Source of the DNA: Lysobacter auxotrophicus
GTDB lineage: Bacteria; Pseudomonadota; Gammaproteobacteria; Xanthomonadales; Xanthomonadaceae
Reading direction: 5' to 3'
DNA length: 64,000 nt
Assembly: GCF_027924565.1 (NCBI RefSeq)
Contig: NZ_AP027041.1
Span: 930,001-994,000 of the forward strand
The number at the start of each line of letters is the position of its first letter. Position 1 is the first letter of the stretch. The notes below the pieces were generated by a model. The model did not search any database and was not told the origin of the DNA. It was given only the letters and a program-made list of their open reading frames with translations. Shown here piece by piece: positions 43,281-50,853 of the stretch. The position numbers and the translations under genes are program-made.

Positions 43281-43751
43281 CTACGCCGTCGCCTGCTGGT
43301 CCTGCCATTCCGCCATGCGGCGCTTGAGTTCCTCGGGCGATACGTCCTCGACGTGCGTGGCCAGGCTCCACTTGTGGCCGAACGGATCGACCACCGTGCC
43401 CATGCGATCGCCCCAGGGCTGGTCCTGCACGGGACGGTCGACCTTCGCGCCCCTGCGCACGGCCTTGTCGAACGCCGCGTCCACGTCCGGCACGTATACG
43501 ACGAACGTCGCCGTCGCGCCGCCGCGATGCTTCGGCCCATAGGCGTCCATGTCGGGCCATTCGTCCGACAGCATCAGCATCGAGTTGCCGATGCGGATCT
43601 CGGCGTGGCCGATCTTGCCGCCCATCGGCAGGCGGTAGATCTCCTGCGCGCCGAGCGCATCGCGGTAGAAGTCCAGCGCAGCGCTGGCGTTGTCGACGAC
43701 CAGGTACGGCGTGACGCTGTGATAACCCTCGGGAGTGGTGGGGACACTCAT
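43281..43751 (-). CDS. VOC-family (glyoxalase-like, PhnB type) protein
   Basis: A 156-residue vicinal-oxygen-chelate protein. It reads VTPYLVVDNASAALDFYRDALGAQEIYRL, then HAEIRIGNSMLMLSDEWPD, and VVDPFGHKWSLATHVEDVSPEEL at the end. The final WSLATH-EDVSPEEL stretch is the mark of the PhnB/'YycE-like' group. Enzymatic role is not known for this group, although some members bind metal. It sits 75 bp from the ABM-domain gene and is probably transcribed with it. Confidence 0.88.
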   Translation of the reverse strand: MSVPTTPEGYHSVTPYLVVDNASAALDFYRDALGAQEIYRLPMGGKIGHAEIRIGNSMLMLSDEWPDMDAYGPKHRGGATATFVVYVPDVDAAFDKAVRRGAKVDRPVQDQPWGDRMGTVVDPFGHKWSLATHVEDVSPEELKRRMAEWQDQQATA

Positions 43752-43824
43752 ACGACCTCCATGGACGTGGGCGGCGCGGTTGCGCCTGTGGGGAAACTTC
43801 CGAAGACGAACGTGAAGCGGCCGC

Positions 43825-44127
43825 TCAATGCGGCAACTTGCTCGCGAGCAGGTCGACGCGGTCGATCTGGGGCGGACTGGCCAGCAGTTCGCCGGCGCGT
43901 TCCATCAGCGCGGCGGCGATCGGGCCGTCCAGATGCGCCTGGCGGGCGGCCTCGGTGTCGAAGGTGTCGTAGATGCCGAAGGACGTCGGACCGAAGCGCA
44001 GCGCGAACCAGGTCCGCGTGCCGGGTTCGGCCTCGGCCAGCGGCAGGGCGCCGCGCAGGAAGCGCTCGACTTCCTCTTCCTTGCCCGGTTTGGCCTCCAG
44101 GCGGGCGAGCAACGCGCAGCGGGACAT
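43825..44127 (-). CDS. ABM-domain (antibiotic biosynthesis monooxygenase-like) protein
   Basis: A 100-residue protein with the dimeric alpha/beta-barrel ABM fold: ALLARLEAKPGKEEEVERFL at the start, EPGTRTWFALRFGPTSFGIYDTF in the centre and a typical 'H....A....L' helix. Such proteins range from quinol monooxygenases to stress-related proteins of unknown role. GGAGG precedes the ATG at 44127. It runs in the direction of the VOC gene. No cofactor motif is expected in this family. Confidence 0.85.
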   Translation of the reverse strand: MSRCALLARLEAKPGKEEEVERFLRGALPLAEAEPGTRTWFALRFGPTSFGIYDTFDTEAARQAHLDGPIAAALMERAGELLASPPQIDRVDLLASKLPH

Positions 44128-44421
44128 GGCGCATCCTCCGGGCGGGTCGGTCAGGCTACGGCCCGGCCCGCTAAGGGGGCGCGAAAAACCTGCTACCGGC
44201 CCATGACAGGCGCCAAGCCCAACCAACGGCCCGGGTGGGTTCAGGGGTTTGTGGCAAAATCGGCCCCCTGCCGCGGCCCGTCCGCGACCTTTTCCTCCAC
44301 GACCGCCTCCATGCCGATCGTCGATCCGCTCCATGCCGTGTGCGCGCCCGCCGGGATTCCCGGCCGCGTCCCCGTCGTGCGCGGGGCCGGTCGCGCCCGG
44401 CCGGCGGCCTGAGTCCAACGC

Positions 44422-44802
44422 ATGGCCGACGAATTCGGACACCTTCCGCGCGGTCCGGCGCGGATCGCCAAAGCCACCCAGTGGTCGATGCAGGGCCTGC
44501 GTGCCGCCTGGCTGCACGAGTCCTCCTTCCGCCTGGAGGTGTACCTGTTCGTGATCCTCACCCCGTTGGGCTGGTGGCTCGGGCAGACGCCGGTGGAACG
44601 CGTGCTGCTGATCGGCTCGATGATGCTGGTGCTCAGCGTCGAGCTGCTCAACTCGGCGGTGGAGGCGGTGATCGAACGCTATGGCCCCGAATTCCACGAA
44701 CTGGCCGGCCGCGCGAAGGACATGGGTTCTGCGGCGGTGTTCGTGGTGATGATGAACGTCTTGCTGACCTGGGGCGCGATCGTGCTGCCCCGGCTGCTCT
44801 GA
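44422..44802 (+). CDS. dgkA: DgkA, diacylglycerol kinase
   Basis: A 126-residue trimeric membrane kinase that phosphorylates diacylglycerol (or undecaprenol) with ATP in the inner membrane. It has three TM helices and the family signatures RAAWLHESSFRLEVYL, and VELLNSAVEAVIERYG then ELAGRAKDMGSAAV, with the catalytic Glu in LNSAVEAV. Length is normal (E. coli 122). It is followed after 18 bp by the TerC-family gene. Upstream there is a 294-bp gap without a recognised gene. Confidence 0.95.
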   Translation: MADEFGHLPRGPARIAKATQWSMQGLRAAWLHESSFRLEVYLFVILTPLGWWLGQTPVERVLLIGSMMLVLSVELLNSAVEAVIERYGPEFHELAGRAKDMGSAAVFVVMMNVLLTWGAIVLPRLL

Positions 44803-44820
44803 TCAGGTAGGAAATCGAAA

Positions 44821-45555
44821 GTGATCGAACTGCTGACCGACCCCCATGTGTGGCTCACCCTGGTGACGCTGAGCGCGATCGAGATCGTGCTGGGTATCGA
44901 CAACCTCGTCTTCATCTCCATCGCGGTGAGCAAGCTGCCGTACGCGCAGCGCGAGAAGGCGCGCAAGTTCGGCATCGCGGTGGCGTGCATCACGCGAATC
45001 GCGCTGCTGCTCACGCTGGCGTGGCTGGCCGGGCTCACCAACGACCTGTTCAACGTGTTCGGCCAGGGCATCTCGGTGCGCGACCTGGTGCTGATCCTCG
45101 GCGGCGCGTTCCTGCTGGTGAAGGGTTCGATGGAGATCCGCGACCTCATCGTCGGCGAGTCCGAGGAAGAGGACATCCACACCAAGCCCAAGGCATCGTT
45201 CATGGGCGTGATCGCGCAGATCGCGGTCATCGACATCGTCTTCTCGCTCGACTCGGTGATCGCCGCGGTCGGCATGGCCAACCACACGCCGGTGATGGTC
45301 GCCGCGATCCTGCTCGCCGTGGCCGTGATGCTGCTGGCGTCCAAGCCGCTGGGCCAGTTCATCGACCACAACCCGACGATCAAGATGCTGGCGCTGGCCT
45401 TCATCGTGCTGGTCGGCGTGTATCTGGTCGCCGACGGTTTCGAGCTGCACATCCCGAAGGGCTACATCTACGGCGCGATGGCGTTCTCGGCGCTGGTGGA
45501 ATGCCTCAACCTGTGGGCGAAGCGCCGCGCGCAGCGTCGCCTGCAGCCGGAGTGA
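44821..45555 (+). CDS. TerC-family integral membrane protein
   Basis: A 244-residue protein of about seven TM helices of the TerC/YgdQ family. Signatures: LSAIEIVLGIDNLVFISI with the conserved GIDN, AWLAGL, and IDIVFSLDSVIAAVGM with conserved SLDS, both carrying acidic residues in the membrane. Members bind or export manganese or take part in tellurite response and metalation of exported proteins; the specific role here is unknown. GTG at 44821 follows GGTAGGA by 8 nt. A good intrinsic terminator follows the gene. Confidence 0.9.
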   Translation: MIELLTDPHVWLTLVTLSAIEIVLGIDNLVFISIAVSKLPYAQREKARKFGIAVACITRIALLLTLAWLAGLTNDLFNVFGQGISVRDLVLILGGAFLLVKGSMEIRDLIVGESEEEDIHTKPKASFMGVIAQIAVIDIVFSLDSVIAAVGMANHTPVMVAAILLAVAVMLLASKPLGQFIDHNPTIKMLALAFIVLVGVYLVADGFELHIPKGYIYGAMAFSALVECLNLWAKRRAQRRLQPE

Positions 45556-45612
45556 TGTTCCCGGCGTCGAGTCGATAGGAACGAGAACGCGCGGCGGTCA
45601 TCGCTGCCCACG

Positions 45613-45644
45613 ACGGCCTTCCTCGCGGAAGGCCGTTTTCGTTT
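45613..45644 (+). terminator. Rho-independent terminator after the dgkA-TerC operon
   Basis: ACGGCCTTCC, loop TCGC, GGAAGGCCGT, then TTTCGTTT. The stem is a perfect 10 bp and the T-rich tail is present. It is the best intrinsic terminator in the window. Confidence 0.88.
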
Positions 45645-45797
45645 CAGGCGTGCCTTCACTCGTTCCTCGTTCCTGTTCGCTCGTTCCCGCGTCCGGCTGC
45701 GTCGTAACGCGTTCGTAACGAGCTGTCCAAGACCCTCATTGCGTCTCGACCGCCCCGGTGCTGCAATGCCGGCCAATCGTCACCTCAGGAGTTCCCC

Positions 45798-46457
45798 ATG
45801 GTCCGTCTGGTGCAAGCGTTCGTGCTGCTCGTGATGGTCGCCACGCTCAGCGGCTGCGGCTACAACACGATCCAGGAAAAGGACGAGGCGGCCAATGCCG
45901 CCTGGTCGGAAGTGCTCAACAACTACAAGCGCCGCGCGGATCTCGTGCCCAACCTGGTCGCGACCGTGAAGGGCTACGCCAGCCACGAGCAGCAGGTGCT
46001 CACGCAGGTGACCGAAGCGCGATCGCGCGTGGGCAGCATCAACGTCAACGCGAACGACCCGGCCTCGCTCGCGCAGTTCCAGCAGGCGCAGGGCGAACTG
46101 CAGAGCGCGATCGGCCGGCTGCTGGTGGTGAGCGAAAACTACCCGCAGCTCAAGGCGGACCAGAACTTCCTGCAGCTGCAGGCGCAGCTGGAAGGCACGG
46201 AAAACCGCATCACGGTCGCGCGCCAGCGCTTCATCCGCGCGGTGCAGGACTACAACACCACCATCCGCCGCTTCCCGGTGAACCTCACGGCGATGATGTT
46301 CGGCCACAAGGCGCGCCCGAACTTCACGGTGGAGAACGAGGCGCAGATCCAGGAAGCGCCGAAGGTCGACTTCGGTGCGCCGGCGCAGCCGCAGGCACCG
46401 CAGACGCCGCAAACCCCGCAGCCGCCGCAGCAGCAGCCGGCGCCGTCGAACGGTTGA
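45798..46457 (+). CDS. LemA-family lipoprotein
   Basis: A 219-residue protein of the LemA family. The N-terminal signal ends in LSGC, a lipobox, followed by GYNTIQEKDEAANAAWSEVLNNYKRRADLVPNLV, the family signature (here split around residues 22-55). The helical core runs to about 185, and the tail is a Pro/Gln-rich low-complexity segment. LemA proteins of this kind normally sit next to TPM-domain (YgcG-like) genes, as here. Their role is unclear, with suggested roles in membrane protein quality or envelope stress. AGGAG precedes the ATG at 45798. Confidence 0.93.
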   Translation: MVRLVQAFVLLVMVATLSGCGYNTIQEKDEAANAAWSEVLNNYKRRADLVPNLVATVKGYASHEQQVLTQVTEARSRVGSINVNANDPASLAQFQQAQGELQSAIGRLLVVSENYPQLKADQNFLQLQAQLEGTENRITVARQRFIRAVQDYNTTIRRFPVNLTAMMFGHKARPNFTVENEAQIQEAPKVDFGAPAQPQAPQTPQTPQPPQQQPAPSNG

Positions 46458-46470
46458 CCGGTCGTAGCCG

Positions 46471-47388
46471 GTGATGTCGATGCGCAGCCGCCTCGCGTCC
46501 TTCCCGCGCCTTCGCGGGGAGGGCGCGTCCTGGCGACGCGGGTTCGCCGCGATCGTGCTGATGCTCCTGTGCGCCATCGCGCAGGCGCAGGAGCTCGCGC
46601 CCGTTCCGCCGCTGGATTCGCCGGTGATCGACACCACCGGCACGCTCGATGCGGCGACGAAGCAGCAATTGCAGTCGCAGGCGCTGGCGCTGCAGCAGCG
46701 CAAGGGCAGCCAGCTTCAGGTGCTGATGGTGGCGACGACGGAGCCGGAGGACATCGCGCAATACGCCGTGCGCGCGTTCGAGCAGTGGAAGATCGGTCGC
46801 AAGGGTGTCGACGACGGCGTGTTGCTGGTGGTCGCCAAGAACGACCGGCGCGTGCGCATCGAAGTGGGTTACGGGCTGGAAGGCGCGATTCCCGATGCGA
46901 CCTCGGCGCGCGTGATCCAGGAATACCTCGTGCCGAAATTCCGCAACGGCGACTTCGGCGGCGGCATCACCGACGCGACCGCCGCGCTGGTCAAGCTGAT
47001 CGACGGCGAACCGCTGCCCGCGCCGATGGCCGACCACCGGTCGACGCGTGGAGAGGGCGGCGGAAGCGGCTGGCTGGTCGCGTTGTTCGTGGCGTTCGTC
47101 GTGGCGCAGGTGGTTCGCGGGATCTTCGGCCGCGCGCCGTCGCTCATCCGCGGCGTGCTGGGCGGCGCGGCCGCGGGCGGTGCCGCCTGGTTGCTGTCGT
47201 CGCTGCTCGTGGTGGGCGGCATCGGCGCCTTCATCGGTTCTTCTTCGGCCTCGCCTCGGCGCCAACCGGTCGCTACGCACGCGATCGCGGCTTCGGCGGT
47301 TGGGGCGGTGGCGGCTGGGGTGGCGGCGGTTTCGGTGGGGGTGGGGGCTTCGGCGGCGGTGGCGGCTGGGGTGGCGGCGGTGGCATGA
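46471..47388 (+). CDS. TPM-domain (YgcG-like) protein, apparently frameshifted near its C-terminus
   Basis: A 305-residue product with a signal peptide (about 20-40) and a TPM domain (about 45-175) with SPVIDTTGTLDAATKQQLQ, a DDGVLLVVAKNDRRVRIEVGYGLEGAIPD segment, and TM segments near 200-260. The family normally ends in a Gly-rich tail. In this frame it ends in Ala/Val (47250-47388), but a -1 frame gives the expected Gly/Trp/Phe-rich tail ending GGGASGSW at 47420. A one-base change near 47230-47250 is likely, whether true or a sequencing error. It could start at ATG 46474 or 46480. Operon with lemA. Confidence 0.8.
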   Translation: MMSMRSRLASFPRLRGEGASWRRGFAAIVLMLLCAIAQAQELAPVPPLDSPVIDTTGTLDAATKQQLQSQALALQQRKGSQLQVLMVATTEPEDIAQYAVRAFEQWKIGRKGVDDGVLLVVAKNDRRVRIEVGYGLEGAIPDATSARVIQEYLVPKFRNGDFGGGITDATAALVKLIDGEPLPAPMADHRSTRGEGGGSGWLVALFVAFVVAQVVRGIFGRAPSLIRGVLGGAAAGGAAWLLSSLLVVGGIGAFIGSSSASPRRQPVATHAIAASAVGAVAAGVAAVSVGVGASAAVAAGVAAVA

Positions 47389-47420
47389 GCGGAGGCGGTG
47401 GCGCCTCCGGCAGTTGGTGA
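47240..47420 (+). other. Displaced Gly-rich tail of the TPM protein (frame -1)
   Basis: Read in the frame that ends with TGA at 47418-47420, this segment codes for FFFGLASAPTGRYARDRGF followed by alternating GGWGGGGW and FGGGG-type units and GGGGASGSW. That is the normal C-terminus of YgcG-like TPM proteins. The DNA here is a GGTGGCGGC repeat, a frequent place for slippage or read error. Confidence 0.7.
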
Positions 47421-47430
47421 GGCGCACGCG

Positions 47431-47919
47431 ATGAGGCTCTTCAAGCACCTGTTCGCGCCATCGGCCAAGCGCCTGTTCCCCGGCGACAGCCTCAAGCGCA
47501 TCACCGACGCGATCGCCGAGAGCGAGCGCCATCATTCCGGCGAGATCTGCTTCGCCGTCGAACCGGCGCTGCATCCGCGCGCCGTGATGTCGGGCGCGCA
47601 GGCCCGCGACCGCGCGCACGAGGCGTTCGCCCAGTTGCGCGTGTGGGACACCCACGCCAACAACGGCGTGCTCCTGTACCTGCTGCTGGCCGATCACCGG
47701 ATCGAGATCGTCGCCGACCGCGGCTTCCAGGGCCGCGTGAGCGACGAGCAATGGCGCGGCGTGTGCCAACTGATCGAAGAGCGGCTTCGCGCCGGAGAGG
47801 CCGAAGCCGGCGTGCTGGCAGGCGTGGAGGCGCTCACGGCGATCCTCGTCGAGCATTTCCCGCGCGAGGAAGGCGCCCACGACGTCAACGAGTTGCCGGA
47901 TCTGCCGTACGTGCTCTGA
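47431..47919 (+). CDS. Second TPM-domain protein
   Basis: A 162-residue protein without signal peptide or Gly-rich tail, a shorter relative of the preceding TPM protein. It contains IAESERHHSGEICFAVE at the start of the domain and NNGVLLYLLLADHRIEIVADRGFQGRV in the core, typical of TPM_phosphatase/DUF477 domains. In plants a related domain (TLP18.3) has acid phosphatase activity, but that is not shown in bacteria. The ATG at 47431 follows the displaced Gly-rich tail's stop by 10 nt. The lemA-TPM-TPM triplet is a familiar arrangement. Confidence 0.88.
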   Translation: MRLFKHLFAPSAKRLFPGDSLKRITDAIAESERHHSGEICFAVEPALHPRAVMSGAQARDRAHEAFAQLRVWDTHANNGVLLYLLLADHRIEIVADRGFQGRVSDEQWRGVCQLIEERLRAGEAEAGVLAGVEALTAILVEHFPREEGAHDVNELPDLPYVL

Positions 47920-48000
47920 CGTGCGGCTTCGGCGCGGCCCGGGCGATCCGCGGCGCGCCGGGCTGCGGCACAATACGGCGACGCCTTCCCGAGCCGCCGA

Positions 48001-48882
48001 ATGACCGTCCTGCACCAGATCGACCCGATCGCCTTCCACCTCGGCCCGCTGCAGGTGCACTGGTACGGGATCATGTACCTGCTGGGCTTCGGCACGGCGT
48101 GGTGGCTGGGCCGCATGCGCGTGCGCGCCGGCCGGTTGCCGGGCGTCAACGAGCAGTCCTACGGCGACCTGCTGTTCTACGCGATGCTGGGCGTCGTGCT
48201 CGGCGGCCGGCTCGGCTACGTTTTCTTCTATTCCTTCAGCGACCTGCTGCGCGATCCGCTGATGCTCTTCCGCATCTGGGAAGGCGGCATGAGCTTCCAC
48301 GGCGGGCTGATCGGCGTCGTGGCCGCGGCCTGGTGGTGGTCGTGGAAACACAAGCTGCACCTGATGGACACCGTCGATTTCCTCGCGCCGCTGGTGCCGC
48401 CGGGCCTGGGCTTCGGCCGGCTGGGGAACTACATCGGCGGCGAACTCTGGGGCAAGTACACGCAGGCCGGCTGGGGCGTGATTTTCCCGCGCGCCGAAGC
48501 GGAGCTGGCCGGCATGAGCCTGCCGCAGTTGCAGGCGCAGTTCGCGACCGGTGCGCTCGACCGTCTGGCACGCCATCCGTCGCAGCTCTACCAGGCCGCG
48601 CTGGAAGGCCTGACGATGTTCCTGCTGCTGTGGTGGTTCTCCAGCAAACCGCGTCCGCGCTATGCGGTGTCGGGCCTGTTCGCGCTGCTGTACGGCAGCT
48701 TCCGTTTCCTCGTCGAATTCGTCCGCGTGCCCGACGCGCAGATCGGCTACCTCGCGTTCGGCTGGCTGACGATGGGCCAGGTGCTGAGCCTGCCGCTGAT
48801 CGCGCTGGGCCTGTTCTGGCTGTTCGTGTGGTCGCGCCGGCAGCCGACGCTGGAACCGCGGCCGTTCGTGCCCGTGAAGTAA
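48001..48882 (+). CDS. lgt: Lgt, prolipoprotein diacylglyceryl transferase
   Basis: A 293-residue inner-membrane enzyme that transfers diacylglycerol from phosphatidylglycerol to the lipobox Cys of prolipoproteins. Hallmarks are [28 protein letters not shown] and the Lgt signature [18 protein letters not shown] (near 137-154), with essential Arg and Asn. There are about seven TM helices. The ATG at 48001 is the first good start; an ACAATAC box near 47968 may be the promoter. thyA follows after 15 bp. Confidence 0.97.
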   Translation: MTVLHQIDPIAFHLGPLQVHWYGIMYLLGFGTAWWLGRMRVRAGRLPGVNEQSYGDLLFYAMLGVVLGGRLGYVFFYSFSDLLRDPLMLFRIWEGGMSFHGGLIGVVAAAWWWSWKHKLHLMDTVDFLAPLVPPGLGFGRLGNYIGGELWGKYTQAGWGVIFPRAEAELAGMSLPQLQAQFATGALDRLARHPSQLYQAALEGLTMFLLLWWFSSKPRPRYAVSGLFALLYGSFRFLVEFVRVPDAQIGYLAFGWLTMGQVLSLPLIALGLFWLFVWSRRQPTLEPRPFVPVK

Positions 48883-48897
48883 GCCGGAGAGATCGCG

Positions 48898-49692
48898 ATG
48901 AAGCAGTACCTCGACCTGCTGCGCCACGTGCTGGAGCACGGCGCCGACAAGTCCGACCGCACCGGCACCGGTACGCGCAGCGTGTTCGGGTGGCAGATGC
49001 GTTTCGATCTGTCCGAAGGCTTCCCGCTGGTCACCACGAAGAAGCTGCACCTGCGCTCGATCGTGCATGAACTGCTGTGGTTCCTGCAGGGCGAAACGAA
49101 CATCGCGTACCTGAAGGACAACAAGGTCTCGATCTGGGACGAATGGGCCGACGCGCAGGGCGAACTCGGCCCGGTGTACGGCAAGCAGTGGCGCAGCTGG
49201 GCGGGCGCCGACGGCGTCGAGATCGACCAGATCCGCTGGGTCGTCGAGGAGATCAAGCGCAATCCCGATTCGCGGCGGCTGATCGTCAGTGCATGGAACG
49301 TCGCCGACCTGCCGCGCATGGCGCTGATGCCGTGCCACACGATGTTCCAGTTCTACGTCGCGAACGGAAAGCTGAGCTGCCAGCTGTACCAGCGCAGCGG
49401 CGACATTTTCCTCGGCGTGCCGTTCAACATCGCCAGTTACGCGCTGCTGACCCACATGGTCGCGCAGGTGTGCGGGCTGGGCGTCGGCGATTTCGTCCAC
49501 ACGCTGGGCGACGCGCACCTGTACTCCAACCACTTCGATCAGGCGCGCGAACAGCTCTCGCGCACGCCGCGCGCGCTGCCGCAGTTGCGCCTGAATCCGG
49601 ACGTGAAGGACATCTTCGGCTTCGCCTTCGACGACATCGCCATCGAGCACTACGACCCGCTGCCGGCCATCAAGGCGCCGGTGGCGGTCTGA
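48898..49692 (+). CDS. thyA: ThyA, thymidylate synthase
   Basis: A 264-residue enzyme that methylates dUMP to dTMP with methylenetetrahydrofolate. The signature Cys is in [15 protein letters not shown] (near 145), the folate site in [18 protein letters not shown], and the nucleotide site in [19 protein letters not shown]. Length equals that of E. coli ThyA. GGAGAG precedes the ATG at 48898. folA starts 2 bp after the stop; the two work in series, since ThyA yields the dihydrofolate that FolA reduces. Confidence 0.98.
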   Translation: MKQYLDLLRHVLEHGADKSDRTGTGTRSVFGWQMRFDLSEGFPLVTTKKLHLRSIVHELLWFLQGETNIAYLKDNKVSIWDEWADAQGELGPVYGKQWRSWAGADGVEIDQIRWVVEEIKRNPDSRRLIVSAWNVADLPRMALMPCHTMFQFYVANGKLSCQLYQRSGDIFLGVPFNIASYALLTHMVAQVCGLGVGDFVHTLGDAHLYSNHFDQAREQLSRTPRALPQLRLNPDVKDIFGFAFDDIAIEHYDPLPAIKAPVAV

Positions 49693-49694
49693 CG

Positions 49695-50189
49695 ATGAAG
49701 GTGAGCCTGATCGCCGCGCTCGATCGCCATAACGCGATCGGCCGCGACAATGATCTGCCGTGGCGCCTGCCGGACGATCTCAAGCGCTTCAAGGCGCTGA
49801 CGCTTGGCAAGCCGGTGCTGATGGGGCGCAAGACCGCGCAGTCGCTCGGTCGTGCGCTGCCGGGCCGCCGAAACCTGGTGCTGACGCGTTCGGGTGCGGT
49901 GCCGTTCGACGGGATGCAGGCCGTGGGCTCGATCGACGATGCGCTGCGTATCGCGCAAGCCGATGACGCAGACGAGCTGTGCGTGATCGGCGGCGGCGAG
50001 GTGTACGTGCTGACGCTGCCGATCGCGACGCACCTGCTGCTGACGCATGTGGACACGCAGGTGGAGGGGGCTGAGGCGTTCTTCCCGGCATTCGACGCGT
50101 CGCAGTGGCGCGCGGTGGCACGCGAACGGCGCGAGGCGGACGCGAAGCACGCGTTCGCGTTCGAGTTCGTGGATTACGTGCGCGCTTAA
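49695..50189 (+). CDS. folA: FolA, dihydrofolate reductase
   Basis: A 164-residue NADPH-dependent reductase of dihydrofolate to tetrahydrofolate. It has SLIAALDRHNAIGRDNDLPW (catalytic Asp in the DLPWRLPDDLK loop near 28), VLMGRKTAQSLGRALPGRRN and CVIGGGEVYV. ATG at 49695 is 2 bp after the thyA stop. The gene ends right before a 664-bp repeat region. Target of trimethoprim by family; no unusual residue noticed. Confidence 0.97.
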   Translation: MKVSLIAALDRHNAIGRDNDLPWRLPDDLKRFKALTLGKPVLMGRKTAQSLGRALPGRRNLVLTRSGAVPFDGMQAVGSIDDALRIAQADDADELCVIGGGEVYVLTLPIATHLLLTHVDTQVEGAEAFFPAFDASQWRAVARERREADAKHAFAFEFVDYVRA

Positions 50190-50853
50190 CTCGCCTGTAC
50201 CGTCATCCCGGCGAAGGCCGGGATCCAGGCTGAAAGCGCATCGGCACGCGATGCCGCCGGCTCCACACTTCACCGTCATTCCAGCGAACGCTGGAAACCA
50301 TTTTGCTTCGCGCGCGCATATGCGGACGCGTGTTCTGGAGCTCGAGCGGATTGCGCACCGCGAGTGCCAGCGTGCTCGCACGCCCCGACCCTCACCCCAA
50401 CCCCTCTCCCGGTGGGAGAGGGGCTTTACGCCGTCATCCCGGCGAAGGCCGGGATCCAGGCTGAAAGCGCATCAGCGCGCGATGCCGCTGGCTCCACACT
50501 TCACCGTCATTCCAGCGAACGCTGGAAACCATTTTTGCTTCGCGCGCGCATACGCGGACGCGTGTTCTGGAGCGCGAGCGGATTGCGCACCGCGAGTGCC
50601 AGTGTGCTCGCACGCCCCGACCCTCACCCCAACCCCTCTCCCGGTGGGAGAGGGGCTTTACGCCGTCATCCCGGCGCAGGCCAAGACCAGGCTTAAAGCG
50701 CATCAGCACGCGATGCCGCCGGCTCCACACTTCACCGCCATCCCAGCGAAGGCCGGGATCCAGGCTGAAAGCGCATCAGCGCGCGATGCCGCCTCCACAC
50801 TTCACCGTCATTCCAGCGGGCGCTGGAACTCCCTTCGGATTGCCGCAACCCGA
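50190..50853. other. Repeat-filled convergent gap, no gene
   Basis: 664 bp between folA and apaH, filled almost entirely by the array at 50201-50833. A long open frame crosses it but has no coding character. Confidence 0.8.
50201..50833. repeat. Composite 231-bp tandem array of three palindromic families
   Basis: Each unit is an ordered set: family A (CGTCATCCCGGCGAAGGCCG...), a spacer, family B (CGTCATTCCAGCGAACGCTG...), about 110 bp of spacer, then family C (CCCTCACCCCAACCCCTCTC...GGGAGAGGGG). Unit 1 spans 50201-50431, unit 2 50432-50663, and truncated copies with only A and B parts follow at 50664 and about 50736. Units 1 and 2 are nearly identical, including the spacers, so the array arose by recent duplication of a composite block. 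Confidence 0.92.

Noticed and set aside
44128-44421. RNA gene or riboswitch upstream of dgkA
   Set aside because: 294 bp examined by eye; no strong hairpin set, T-run or known motif.
46324-49650. An 1108-codon open frame antisense to the lemA-TPM-lgt-thyA region
   Set aside because: Crosses five well-supported genes of the other strand and has no recognisable domain.
50201-50833. CRISPR array
   Set aside because: Units of 231 bp with near-identical 'spacers' and inner palindromes do not fit repeat/spacer size or variety; no cas gene nearby.
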